From NCBI GenBank assembly GCA_000149265.1, contig CH003281.1, forward strand, positions 93,953-157,952: a stretch of DNA of 64,000 nt. Direction: 5' to 3'. The position numbers and the translations under genes were made by a program. The notes under the pieces are model-generated. The model saw only the letters and a program-made list of their open reading frames with translations. It was not told the origin of the DNA and made no database searches. Source of the stretch: Ciona savignyi (taxonomy: Eukaryota > Chordata > Ascidiacea > Phlebobranchia > Cionidae). Of this stretch, positions 34,547-45,738 are shown one piece after another (within the stretch, counting starts at the first letter, position 1; every line of letters begins with the position of its first letter).

Positions 34547-35200
34547 ATGGAAAGTAATTCTAACCCTGTCCGGGCAAGTATTCAAAAACTACATGAGAAA
34601 CTTAGAATTGACCCTAAAGTAGCTTCGGTGTACCTATACGAGAGCGACACCACAAATGTAGCCATAGGCTGGGTACCAATACCCATGCAAAATGAGGATA
34701 TTAAATTAGCCATTGAAGAAAAATATGGGCCCGTTTTAAAAATTTTAACTAAAAAAGACGCGACCGGCTGGTTAACTGGATTAAGAGTGGTTACAATGAA
34801 AAATGAAGACCTTGAAAAGAACCCCATTCCAAGTTATATTAATATAGGAGATTTTGAACTCTATGTAACATACAAAGGGCAGGATTTTACATGCAAGTAT
34901 TGCGGAAAACACGGCCACAAACAAGCAGAATGCAAACAAAGAGCGCTCGATTACCCTCCATTCCCGCGAAATCTGCCGTCGGCACAACAGAATCAGATAA
35001 ACAAAGACGACCACCCACCAATAAAAGATGTGCCTACAGCCACCTCAACTCCGACAAAATCAAAACAATTCAGCTCCAATTTGGTACTAAGACAAATGAA
35101 TGCGGAAAAAATAACGATCGAGGACTCCAGAGAATCCGTCGAAAACGCGACAGAACAAACAGAAGCCCAGAAGCTACAGGGCCGGAGGCCAAAAGTATAA
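34547..35200 (+). CDS. LINE ORF1 (Gag-like, CCHC zinc knuckle), fused to 8 codons of MITE-A
   Basis: An open frame of 217 residues. The first eight (MESNSNPV) come from MITE-A and the target duplication, and LINE sequence begins at 34572. A single retroviral-type knuckle CKYCGKHGHKQAEC lies at about residues 117-130, upstream of a Pro/Lys-rich tail. Proteins of this type bind the element's RNA. The N-terminal part of the normal ORF1 is missing because of 5' truncation, so the fused start is accidental. It is followed after 2 nt by the Cys-rich ORF. Confidence 0.8.
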   Translation: MESNSNPVRASIQKLHEKLRIDPKVASVYLYESDTTNVAIGWVPIPMQNEDIKLAIEEKYGPVLKILTKKDATGWLTGLRVVTMKNEDLEKNPIPSYINIGDFELYVTYKGQDFTCKYCGKHGHKQAECKQRALDYPPFPRNLPSAQQNQINKDDHPPIKDVPTATSTPTKSKQFSSNLVLRQMNAEKITIEDSRESVENATEQTEAQKLQGRRPKV

Positions 35201-35202
35201 GT

Positions 35203-35682
35203 ATGTGTGCTGCTAAGTTTCAATTTAAATGTCTGACTTGCAGCAAGGAGGGAGCAGCAACTGACCAATCGACCAATTTCCAGTGCTGGGGATGTAGAGC
35301 CGAGCACATTATGGTGGAACCTTGTTGTCAACCAGAAGACAGATTTTTAGTGAAGCATGACTGCAGAGCGACCGAATGTTTTTATTGCTCCACCCAGATG
35401 AGAAAGATGCCATGTTGCCAGAATTTTATCCCTCAAGATGCAAGAGGAAGCAACCTATTCAACTGTATGGACTGCGAAAAACTCTTCATGCTATGTAAGT
35501 GTACGTACCTTAATTTGTTACCAACTAAGGGTAAAGCTACACGATGTGTGAAGTGCAAAACCCATATAATTAACTGTGGATGTGGTAAAGCTACGAGTAC
35601 AACAATTCACGAAGGTACAGCTCATATGTGTGAGTGTGGGACAGAGTTCGATATTAAGAAATTGGACGAAACCTTTAAGTGA
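35203..35682 (+). CDS. Cysteine-rich ORF of the LINE, 159 aa, unknown function
   Basis: The ATG at 35203 lies 2 nt after the ORF1 stop, in another frame, and the ORF ends 34 nt before the endonuclease ORF. It contains more than twenty Cys in CxxC, CxC and CC patterns (CLTCSKEG, CWGC, CFYC, CCQNF, CMDC, CKC, CVKC, CGCG, CECG), evenly spaced like several zinc ribbons. Its tight packing between ORF1 and ORF2 suggests a real third product or an ORF1 extension reached by frameshifting. I do not know an equivalent in canonical L1 or Tx1 elements. The frame is open upstream to 34891 but overlaps ORF1 there. Confidence 0.65.
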   Translation: MCAAKFQFKCLTCSKEGAATDQSTNFQCWGCRAEHIMVEPCCQPEDRFLVKHDCRATECFYCSTQMRKMPCCQNFIPQDARGSNLFNCMDCEKLFMLCKCTYLNLLPTKGKATRCVKCKTHIINCGCGKATSTTIHEGTAHMCECGTEFDIKKLDETFK

Positions 35683-35716
35683 GCCTCGTTTTTAATTTAT
35701 TCTACAGGGTCACACG

Positions 35717-36593
35717 ATGTCGCCGTTTATAGTATCCCAAAATGTAAATGGTTTGGGAAATACCCTAAAACGCAAAATGATTTTTAATTATTTGAAGCAA
35801 AAGAAAGTCGGCATTGCTCTTCTTCAAGAGACCCACAGCTGTTTACATAGCGAAAAAAGGTGGGAAATGGAATGGGGTGGGAAAATAGTATATTCACACG
35901 GGTCATCCAACTCCAGAGGAGTTGCTATTATGCTTTCAAACCGAATCTCCGCTAAAGTAAATGCTTGGGAAAATGACAACGATGGCCGTCGTCTTCTAGT
36001 GGACATGACCATAGATCAACGTAAAATTACGATTGCAAACGTTTATGGCCCAAACAACGACTCCCCAATATTTTACGAAGAGTACTTCAAAGCCCTTAAC
36101 AACTTTTCCAATAATGACATTATACTAGCTGGCGACTTCAACCTAGTGTTGTGTGATACTATGGACAAAATAGGAGGAGCGACAATGCACAGCAATAAAA
36201 AGGCAAAACGAGAGCTCTTATCCCTGATGCGCGAGTATAATTTGCAGGACGTGTTCCGTACACGTAATCCAGTTTTAAAAGAATTTACTCGCGTACATTC
36301 CACACCCTTTACAGCGACCCGAATTGATTTCTTTTTAATTTCGATATCTCTTGCTTCACAGGTATTACATTGTGATGTCACGCCAAGTATTAAATCTGAT
36401 CACTGCATGGTAACGCTGAAATTAACTAATAATCCAACGCCGCGAGGTAGGGGGTATTGGAAACTAAATACCTCCCTACTTGAAGATCAACGTTACGTAA
36501 ACAGTACTAAAGATGTAATTACCGAACTTCTACTCACCAATGATCTACCGGACACTTCCCCACATCTTCTCTGGGACACTTTAAAATGTGTAG
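35717..36593 (+). pseudogene. LINE ORF2, 5' part: APE-type endonuclease (interrupted)
   Basis: Starts MSPFIVSQNVNGLG. Apurinic-endonuclease motifs appear in order: SQNVNG, LLQETH (catalytic Glu), NVYGPN, LAGDFN, RIDFFLIS and SDHCMVTL (catalytic His). The frame is intact up to the gypsy insertion at 36594 and resumes at 42842, after the duplicated GTAG. The enzyme would nick target DNA to start target-primed reverse transcription. Confidence 0.9.
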
Positions 36594-37187
36594 TGTTATG
36601 GATTGGTTGGAGTAAGAGTTTTCAGTTTTAAAGTTGTTGTTTTCCTTTTATTGTTCACTTCGTCTTAATTTTTCAAGCTTTTCCACTTGTTTTCATTTGC
36701 ACTATTTTCTTTACTTTGCACTTTTAATTGCTACTTAGCACTTTATCTATGACCAAGATGGTTTTAAGTTGCACCTCTTTAGGCGTTCTAGCCACCCGCA
36801 CACACGGTTATCAATTGTCGGCACTAATTGTTTTTCAAGCTTTTACCGTTGTCCGGCCTAAACTATTTTGTCATGGCAGTTCTCGTTGTACCTTCAAACA
36901 AGTGCACAGTATTTTCCTTCTCCAAGCTTTGAGTATCGTGTTTGAGTGTATTGAGTGTTGTACGGCGTATTGAGTATTGGACGGAGTATTGTACGGTGTA
37001 TTGAGCGCTATCAGATACCAGTTGACGTTTGTCGCAGTTTTTATTATTCTTTTATCTTTTACGTTTTATTAAATCGCCCTATTGTAATGGCGTATTATTT
37101 ATAGTAGACTAAGGCAGACAGGTCTCACGATTGGCCGTTAAAACAGGGTTCTGGGACCACACTATTCTAGACGCAAAAGCCGTAACA
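36594..37187 (+). repeat. 5' LTR of gypsy element
   Basis: Runs from TGTTATGGATTGGTTGG to ACGCAAAAGCCGTAACA. It is the same as 42244-42837 at every line compared (offset 5650). Its 81-codon open frame is a chance ORF duplicated with the LTR. Confidence 0.95.
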
Positions 37188-37190
37188 AAT

Positions 37191-37208
37191 TGGCGATCCT
37201 GCCAGGAC
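37191..37208 (+). other. Primer-binding site of gypsy element
   Basis: TGGCGATCCTGCCAGGAC starts 3 nt after the 5' LTR with the expected TGG (complement of a tRNA CCA end). The donor tRNA was not identified. The site contains the palindrome-like TCCTGCCAGGA. Confidence 0.7.
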
Positions 37209-37285
37209 CCTGTAATCGCTTAGTCTGTCTTAGTTTACCTTACAGCGAGAACTCGTTTTTATAGTTTTTAAAATTGACGTTCGTT

Positions 37286-37753
37286 ATGTCTTTTAATTTA
37301 TTTATGTCCCCGCCCGTATTTTCGCCCAACCAAGATCTTGTCGATTTTATAAGGGTGTTCAACTCTTATTGTGAGAGTGTGAAAGCAAACGACGAGGTTA
37401 AGCGTCACCTATTCCTTACCTCAATACCCGAAAGATTAAAATGGAAAATACAAGCAAAGGATGCTTGTATTTATGAACTACCAATTAAGACTTTGATCGA
37501 ACGTGCTCTAAGCTTAAATGGTGGAAACACACAACGTGAATCTTTGCGAGCGGAGCTAATAAGGCGTTGTCAAATGGCACATGAAAGTAACGAACAGTTT
37601 GTATTCGCCGTAAAACACCTAGGGGGTCGTGCGTACTCTCTAGATGAGGAAGCACATCTCCGTAATGAAGTGACGTATATGGTGTTAATGAACGGCATAC
37701 GCGACCGTGAGTTAGCAAAAACAATACCGAGTAAAATAGATTTTTCTCCGTGA
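37286..37753 (+). pseudogene. Gypsy gag, N-terminal part (frameshifted)
   Basis: The first ATG after the PBS opens a 155-codon frame starting MSFNLFMSPPVF, with a retrotransposon Gag capsid-like, mostly helical sequence (RRCQMAHESNEQFVFAVKHL). It meets a stop at 37751-37753 just after a five-T run (37741-37745). The continuation of gag lies in another frame from about 37748, so a one-base indel or a programmed shift at the T-run is likely. Confidence 0.8.
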
Positions 37754-39255
37754 TTTCTGGGAAGCTGCTCAGCTAATGTTGCAAGCTACAACATCACATT
37801 CACTAGAGGTAGCTCCTATTTCACCTCCATTTAGCTCCACATCGAAATCGGAAGGATCGATAGAAAGTGTCACACACCAAAACGAAATAGTACAAGGGAT
37901 ACGGGCAATGAAAACGAGCATCGAAGGCCTACAACGCACATTCGTAGAATTCGGCGAGCGCGGGGCAAGGCAGCAATACCAGCCGATATTAAGTCGACCA
38001 AGAGAATATGGCTCAAACTTTGTCGAACGTGAGTGTTTTAGTTGTGGTGAACGTGGACACATTATGCGATTCTGCCCTAATGTCCAGCGACAAGTCGACA
38101 GGATAAACGGGAAAGTACGTGTCTCTGCCAAGAGTAAAACTTTTACTGAACGTGCAATAACCCACAGGCCACAATGCGAGCGAAGGGGCGCTGGAGTGGA
38201 GAATAATCAAAACACCGTAAGCAAAATTGAAGTCCCAGTCAAGCTTAAAAAAGTAGGTTGTACTAAACCGATTAAATTACATCGGTTTGCTAATATCCTC
38301 GTGAATGATGTTACAATCAGCGCATTGGTTGATACTGGCTCGACAATCACGCTGATACGAAAAGACGTGCTGGACAAAATACAGCCGGGTACACGGCTGT
38401 TGGAATTGTCTCCAAATATCCGGTTTGTTGGCGCCAACGATAAACCGGTGGGAGTATTGGGAACTACATCTATTATGCTCACTGTCGGTGGATTAAATGT
38501 TTCCATGAAAGTATACGTGTCCATAGATATCACACACAAAATTATTTTGGGTTTAGATTTCCTACAGAAAAACCAGTGTCGTTTATGTTACAGAACGAAC
38601 GTTATGACGGCTGGCGACGCAAGCATCCCAATATTGAACAAATCTTTTATTCCTGAATGTCAGGAAATATACGTTGTGGAAAGTGTACAAGTCCCAGCTT
38701 TTACCGAATTGATAGTGCACTGCGCAATGGAGAACCACCCAGGTGACGACAATGTACCTGATTTTCCGGTGTTTGTTGAGCGATTAGAGGGATTTGGTGC
38801 CAAGTATGGTTTATTACCGGGTAACGGGCTTACGGCAGTAAAAGCAGGCCGAGTACCCATAAAGGTTGCAAATTTTACGGACGAGACCATTTGTATACCG
38901 AGTGGTGTGCGACTTGCCGCAATGACACCGGTGTCTGCATTTGGAAACGTGCCTAACTTCTTGCCAGAAACTTGTGTAGCCTGGAGTGAACCGAAAATCC
39001 AGCATTCGAATCTGACACAGTCATCTTCGACCCAAAATATTTGCTCTATCTCTAACCAAGATAAGTGTGTTTTAGCGCAGAGTAAAACGAAAGATGTGCG
39101 GGATAGTGTGAAGCTGGGTGAAACATTGACATCGCCACAAAAAGAACGAGTGTTTCAACTTTTGCAGAAGCACGAGGGGGCATTCTCCACGTCGTCATTT
39201 GACCTTGGTCAAACTCACTTGATGAAACATACTATCGATACCGGGAACGCCGAAC
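37749..39255 (+). pseudogene. Gypsy gag C-terminus (CCHC) and aspartic protease
   Basis: Contains the nucleocapsid knuckle CFSCGERGHIMRFC and the protease active site ALVDTGSTITLI, followed by ILGLDFL. Beyond 39255 the frame becomes meaningless. A run of four C at about 39251-39254 in place of three explains the shift, and the following frame holds RT. The protease would mature the polyprotein. Confidence 0.85.
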
Positions 39256-40923
39256 CCCATACGCCAATATCCGCGTCGTACGGCTTACAACACCAAACAG
39301 GAGATCGAAAAGATCATATCAGAGATGAAAGAACAGGACTTGATCCGGTCATCTACGTCACCATGGTCCAGTCCAATTGTTTTGGTTCGAAAAAAAACAG
39401 GTGAGCCGAGATTTTGTATTGATTATAGGCGGCTCAACGAGGTGTCAAAAAAGAATAGCTATCCCATACCCAGAATTGACGACAGTTTGGATGAGATGTC
39501 TGGGTCAGTATTCTTTTCAACACTTGATTTAAAATCGGGTTATTGGCAAATCCCTATGGATAAAGAATCTAGAGAGAAAACCGCCTTCGCAAGTCATGCC
39601 GGCCTGTTTGAATTTAATGTCATGCCAATGGGGCTTTCGAATTCTGCTGCTACATTTCAAAACCTAATGCGCATTGTGCTCAATGGGGTAGAATGGAACG
39701 GGGTATTAGCATATTTGGATGATATAATTGTCTATGGACGAAATTTTGAAGAGCATCTTCAACGTTTAGATGACGTATTTTGCCGCATAGAGAAAGCGGG
39801 GCTAACACTTAAACCGTCAAAGTGTAACCTCTTTGGAGAAAAGGTGGCGTTTTTGGGACATATCATCTCAAAAGATGGTGTATGTTGTGACCCGGCAAAG
39901 GTTGCTGCCGTAAGAGAATGGCCAACACCCAAAAACACAAAACAAGTACGACAATTTGTCGGACTTACCTCCTATTACCGGAAATTTGTCAAGGACTATG
40001 CACGAATTGCGTCGCCATTGCATAAATTAACGGAGAAAAAACAAAAATTTCACTGGTCCGACGATTGTCAACAAGCATTTGTTGCTTTAAAAAACTCGCT
40101 GATATCTGCTCCGGTTTTGCAGTACCCGAACTTTAAAGAACCTTTCGTTCTAGATACCGATGCTTCCGACTTCGCCATCGGTTGCGTAATTGGACAGGTG
40201 GTAGACGGCAAAGAACATGTGGTGGCTTATGGCAGCAGAACTCTAACAAAAGCCGAAAGGCACTATTCTACGACGAGAAAAGAGTTGCTTGCAGTCATAT
40301 TTGCTACTAAACTATTTAAATGTTACCTCACAGGAAGCCCCTTTACATTGAGAACTGACCACGCATCACTTCGCTGGCTGTGGAAATCCCGGGAGTTATA
40401 TGGACAATGTGCGCGATGGGTTGAACATTTAGCCCAATTTGATTTTGAGCTTGTCCATCGACCAGGATCAAAGCATGGTAATGCCGATGCATTAAGCAGA
40501 CTTGAGGAAGATGACTTCCCTTACCGAGTGAGAGATATAAGCCCATCTAAATCTGAAGAAGAGGTACCGGTATGTAATATTAGTTTGCTACCAATTGTCG
40601 GAATATCAGTAAACGAAGTCCGAGACGCACAGCGAAACGATGACGACTTGGCGCATGTTTTCTCGTGGTTAGAGCGGGGTGTACGGCCAAAATTTCGGAA
40701 AGTGAAACGGCTCTCTCTGGAAACTCGACACTACTGGGCACAATTCCAAAGCTTAAGGTTAAAAAATGGACTTCTGTATTTGTCCGGCGAAACGGTCACC
40801 ATTCCTGGTCCCCTGATCGACAAACTTGTCTTGCCGAGGTCTCTTAGAGGCGAATTGATCTTTTCGTTACACGACACCGCTCACGGAGGAGGTCACTTAG
40901 GCATGACCAAAACTGGTGGCTAA
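39256..40923 (+). pseudogene. Gypsy reverse transcriptase and RNase H
   Basis: RT motifs: FCIDYRRLNEVSKKNSYPIP, FSTLDLKSGYWQIP, MPMGLSNSAATFQ, the catalytic YLDDIIVYG and FLGHIISKDGV. RNase H follows with DTDASDFAIG, KELLAV and RTDHASLRWL. The zinc-binding HHCC start of integrase (HDTAHGGGHLGM) is at the end. The frame closes at 40921-40923 because of one extra base near 40915, after which integrase continues in another frame. Confidence 0.92.
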
Positions 40924-42265
40924 AGTGGCTGAACGCTTCTATTGGTCTCGCTGGCGAGAAGAAGTAGAAAGTTATTGTCGTCGATGCGTAAAGTGCAATC
41001 TGAATAAGAAACCAACAAAAACAATCCGAGCACCGTTGGTACCTTCACAGGAGACCGTCGCATTACAAAGAATTGAAATAGATGTCCTAGGACCATTGCC
41101 CATGACGACGTCTGGCTATCAGTTTATATTAGTGGCATGCGACATATTTACGAAATATGTCCGGGCTTGGCCGATGCGCAGACAAACTGCAAAAGAAACT
41201 GCAAGCCTTCTATATCACCGATGGTTCACCGTACACGGCGTGCCAGAGACTGTCCATTCGGACAGGGGTAGCAACTTTGAAAGCGAATTGTTCACCGAAT
41301 TGGTCCGTTTGATGGGGAGTAAGAAAAGTAGAAGCACTGCTTATCATCCAGCCGGAAATTGCGGTGTCGAGCAAAATAATCGAACAATTATATCGATGCT
41401 ACGAAATTATATACAAAAGGACGAAACGAGTTGGGACGAGGCATTATCTGCAATCGTTGCAGCATATAATGCAAGTAAACATGAAAGTACGGGTGTAGCA
41501 CCACATCTTTTACTTACAGGGAGAACACTTCGCCTGCCGACCGACCTCTTGTGCTCCGACACTACGAGCGACAAGTTCAAAGGTCATTTGAGCCACTTGA
41601 ACGGTCTGCAGGAACAGCTAAAGTTGGTGGAAGAAGTAGCGCGGGAGACCTTACAGGCACAACGTTTGAGCATGGAACAAAAATACAACGAAAAACTAAA
41701 CGGTAACCATTTTAATAAAGGCGATACAGTTGTTCTTACAAATCCTGCTGTTCCAGTGGGTAAGTGTAAAAAACTTCAATTTCCCTATAAAGGACCCTTT
41801 TAAGTCATCGAACGACAGGGCCCAGTTAATTATATCATACAGGAAAATGCTGGAAAAATTCAAACCGTACATTTTAACCGCCTAAAAGCGACAAGTGGAG
41901 AATTTAAACAACGGGATGATGCACGACCCGAGACTGACCAGACTGATGATAACAGCGTGTTCATAAGTCCGATGGGAATACAACAACCAATGGTTGGCCA
42001 TTGGATGACCCCAGAGCAGGTCATGGAGCCTGTGTCGGAAGAGGCGAACACGAGATGCGACCGGGGAGAGCGAACGGACAACGAAGAGCAAATGATCACA
42101 CACCCACACCAATCACACACAATTGACAATGGACTGACACTACAACAAAGGCCAGATCGGCCAAAGCGAACACGGCGGAAGCCACGGTATTTCCACGATG
42201 AAATTTGTAACCTCCAGGAGGAGGTTGAATATAGTTGGGGGGGTGTTATGGATTGGTTGGAGTAA
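40916..42265 (+). pseudogene. Gypsy integrase (in-frame stop near C-terminus)
   Basis: Completes the HHCC zinc finger (CRRCVKC). The core domain has IEIDVLGPLP (Asp), HSDRGSNFESE (Asp) and GVEQNNRTIISMLRNY (Glu), the DDE triad that joins element DNA to the target. A GPY/F-type motif ends at the in-frame TAA (41801-41803). The same frame then stays open to 42265, just inside the 3' LTR, with a basic C-terminus. No chromodomain was recognised. Confidence 0.9.
42233..42243 (+). other. Polypurine tract of gypsy element
   Basis: A G-run (GTTGGGGGGG) stands directly before the 3' LTR, where plus-strand priming occurs in LTR retrotransposons. Confidence 0.7.
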
Positions 42266-42837
42266 GAGTTTTCAGTTTTAAAGTTGTTGTTTTCCTTTTA
42301 TTGTTCACTTCGTCTTAATTTTTCAAGCTTTTCCACTTGTTTTCATTTGCACTATTTTCTTTACTTTGCACTTTTAATTGCTACTTAGCACTTTATCTAT
42401 GACCAAGATGGTTTTAAGTTGCACCTCTTTAGGCGTTCTAGCCACCCGCACACACGGTTATCAATTGTCGGCACTAATTGTTTTTCAAGCTTTTACCGTT
42501 GTCCGGCCTAAACTATTTTGTCATGGCAGTTCTCGTTGTACCTTCAAACAAGTGCACAGTATTTTCCTTCTCCAAGCTTTGAGTATCGTGTTTGAGTGTA
42601 TTGAGTGTTGTACGGCGTATTGAGTATTGGACGGAGTATTGTACGGTGTATTGAGCGCTATCAGATACCAGTTGACGTTTGTCGCAGTTTTTATTATTCT
42701 TTTATCTTTTACGTTTTATTAAATCGCCCTATTGTAATGGCGTATTATTTATAGTAGACTAAGGCAGACAGGTCTCACGATTGGCCGTTAAAACAGGGTT
42801 CTGGGACCACACTATTCTAGACGCAAAAGCCGTAACA
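42244..42837 (+). repeat. 3' LTR of gypsy element
   Basis: The same 594-bp sequence as the 5' LTR. It is followed by the GTAG duplication and then by the resumed LINE ORF2. Confidence 0.95.
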
Positions 42838-42841
42838 GTAG

Positions 42842-45731
42842 TCCGCGGGCACACCATTCAGTACAGTGCGCGCAAAGAAAGAGCAGGACGTTTGAAGCAA
42901 ACGGATCTCGAAAAAAAAATTATGAAGATAAACACGGAATTACAAGACGGTGTTCAAACAAACCTCGAAAAGCGTAATACCTTGCAAGCTGAGCTAGATG
43001 ATCTAGTACAAACTCGAACAAAAGCAGCGATGGTTCGTAGCAGAGCAACTTGGGTGGAGCAAGGGGAGGGAAATACCAAATATTTTCTAAACCTTGAGCG
43101 ACGAAACAACGAAAGGAAGAATATACATCATTTGGAGTCAAACGGCAAAAAAATAACAGATCGAAACGCCATTTTAGTAGAATTGAGTTCGTACTACGAA
43201 TACCTGTATAACCAATATGACGACCCGACAGTACCAGTGGAAAGTTATATTAACCCATTAAACCTGCCACGATTAAACGAGGAACAAAAGGAATCTTGCG
43301 AAAAGGACAAAATAACAGAAGCTGAATGTGAATGTGTTATCAGGCAGCTCAAGCAAAATAAATCACCTGAACCTGATGGATTCCCACCTGGCTTTTATAT
43401 TACATTCTGGAAAGAAATCAAGAATGCTTTTATTAAGTCGGCAAACTATGCATTCAGAACTGGATGCTTAAGTAGCACACAGAAAAGCGGGATAATTACA
43501 CTTATTCCCAAACCTGGAAAAGACCCCGATCGGATAGAAAATCACCGCCCAATAACACTTTTAAACGGACTACAAAATAATATTAAAAATAATAAACATG
43601 AGAATTAAAACCGTTCTTCCGGAAATAATCAGCACCGACCAAAACGGATTTATAAAAGGTCGTTATATAGGTGACAACATACGGTTACTATTTGATGTGA
43701 TAGACTATGCCGAAAACAACAATATTCCTGGCACTGTGATCTCATTGGATATATTCAAGGCATTTGACACGCTAAGTTGGAATTTTATTTTTAAAGCATT
43801 GGAATCGTATGGATTTGGAAAATCCCTAATAAAATGGGTGAAAGTTCTTTACACAGATCCGCAAGGCTTCCTAATCAACAACAATTTTATTTCACCCGCC
43901 TTTAGAATACAGAGAGGCGTGAGACAAGGAGACCCGCTATCGCCAACACTTTTTATCCTATGTATGGAATGTTTCGCTCAAGCTATACGCAAGAACCCTG
44001 CTGTGGGAGGAATATCAGTGGGGGACAACGAGTTTAAACTCTCGATGTTTGCAGACGACACCCTTTGCTTTTTAAATGGCAATGAATCAAGTTTGATCGC
44101 CTTACTTAAAGAAGTTGAAACTTTTGGAGTTGTATCCGGCTGTAAAGTGAACCGGGCAAAGTCAAGCGCCTTCGACTTGGGCCCAAAACTGAAATCCATG
44201 CGTACTACTTCACACCAGTATGGACTAAAATGGACTACAGAAACACTTAAATATCTGGGAGTTTTATACCCAGTTGAACCAAACAGCCGAAAAACTTTTG
44301 AACTTAATTTTGAAAACGCGGAACTCAAATTATCAACGATTACAAATATATGGTCCCCCAGGGGACTAAGTTTGCTCGGGAAAGTTACTATACTAAAATC
44401 TCTTGTGATTCCGACACTGTTGTACAAACTAAGCGTTCTACCTGTGCAGATTCCCAAGTCGTTCTTAACTAGTATAAAAAGGATTATGTTTAAGTTTATA
44501 TGGGGGTCAAAATGGGAAAGAGTGAGCAGACAAACGTTGTGCTGCGGAATAACCCAAGGTGGCATCAACATGCTCGATATTGACTGCTATTTTACTGCCT
44601 TGCGCTCCAAATGGATGTTCAAACTGTTCGATTGCAACTACAAGTCGCCATGGAAAACATTGGAACTGGAGTCCATATCGCTTAACACCTTGATATGTGC
44701 AATCCGCTCAAATCTTCCAACAAAAGATAGTGTTATAAAACAGTACATACATATTCGATCATTGCTAACGAGTTTAAATTCATTTAGGATATTTTGCAGG
44801 GCAAGTCTTAACGACACAAGCATTCTGAGCGCGCCGTTATGGCTGAACAAACATGTCAAGTTTCGACGGAAAGCCCTTCTTACTTCTGAGTTGGTAGAAG
44901 CAGGCATCTGGAATTATCACCAACTTCTGGAAAAAAAACGGCGAATTTTTTCGCTACGATGATCTTTGTGACACGTATCATGTACAAGCAAGCAGACAAG
45001 GTTTTGAAAAATATAACTGTTTACTCGCAGCCCTACCTGACTCATGGAGTCAAATACCAAACGACCCGGATATGATACCCGCGGATTACCAAGAAATTCT
45101 GGAAGATCACCTCAAACAACACGGAAGAACGACACAGGCGATCTACAAATACTGCTGCAAAGAAAATTTAAAAGAACCATATAAACAACAAGTGCGGTGG
45201 ACAAAAGAATTAAACGGCGAGGTTGTATCGAGCGAAGAATGGATCGATATCTACACAAGGAACTTCACATGCACCACAGAAACAAAACTGCAATCCTTTC
45301 AAATTAAAATAAACCTTCGAGCAATTGTAACGAACGACGCCCTATTTGCATTTGGCTTAACAGAATCTGACCGTTGCACGTTTTGCAACCACGAACTGGA
45401 AACCCCATTACATATGTTTTGCGATTGTGCTCAAGTGCAAACGTTCTGGGAAAATGTAAACTCATGGATTTGTGCAAAATTTCGAGTGCCTTTTATTATT
45501 AATAATGCCGCTAAACTGTTCGGGACCAATTTCCCTGAAAATAAAAAATTAATTAATATGGTGTTGTTATGTGCTCGTTTTATTATTTATAGATCACGTC
45601 TACAAAAAGAAAACCCTAACATTAATATGGTACTTAAATACATTGAAAATATTCAAGTGATAGAAAAACACATTGCATATAACAATAACAGAATGCTTCA
45701 ATATCATTTAAAATGGTCGTCATGTGCGTAG
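42842..45731 (+). pseudogene. LINE ORF2, 3' part: reverse transcriptase with C-terminal CCHC (two frameshifts)
   Basis: The frame 42842-43566 carries the linker and RT motif 0-1 (IITLIPKPGKDP, NHRPITLLN). At about 43567 the frame is lost, consistent with a 2-nt deletion, and resumes in the frame running to 44940. That part holds DQNGFIKGR, SLDIFKAFDTL (first catalytic Asp), RQGDPLSPTLF, FADDTLCFL (catalytic FADD) and KYLGVLYP. A second shift lies in the 8-A run at 44931-44938; the remaining frame runs to the stop at 45729-45731 with CTFCNHELETPLHMFCDC, the CCHC typical of L1/Tx1 elements. The element is dead unless these are assembly errors. Confidence 0.88.
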
Positions 45732-45738
45732 TCTTGTA

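Larger units (their letters stand above)
36594..42837 (+). mobile_element. Ty3/gypsy LTR retrotransposon inserted in the LINE
   Basis: 6.24 kb, bounded by 594-bp LTRs (TGTTA...TAACA) and a 4-bp duplication GTAG (36590-36593 and 42838-42841). The domain order gag, CCHC, protease, RT, RNase H, integrase defines Ty3/gypsy. The coding region has at least three single-base frameshifts and one in-frame stop, while the two LTRs look identical. No env-like ORF is present. Confidence 0.95.

Noticed and set aside
34582..35331. Minus-strand frames of 77-112 codons across the LINE 5' region
   Set aside because: Antisense to ORF1 and the Cys-rich ORF; composition follows from the plus-strand codons.
36728..36973. 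81-codon frame present twice (also at 42378-42623)
   Set aside because: It is inside the LTRs and duplicated with them; no sign of coding beyond that.
43978..44571. 197-codon open frame on the minus strand
   Set aside because: Lies antisense to the reverse-transcriptase domain of the LINE, which has clear motifs; a shadow frame.
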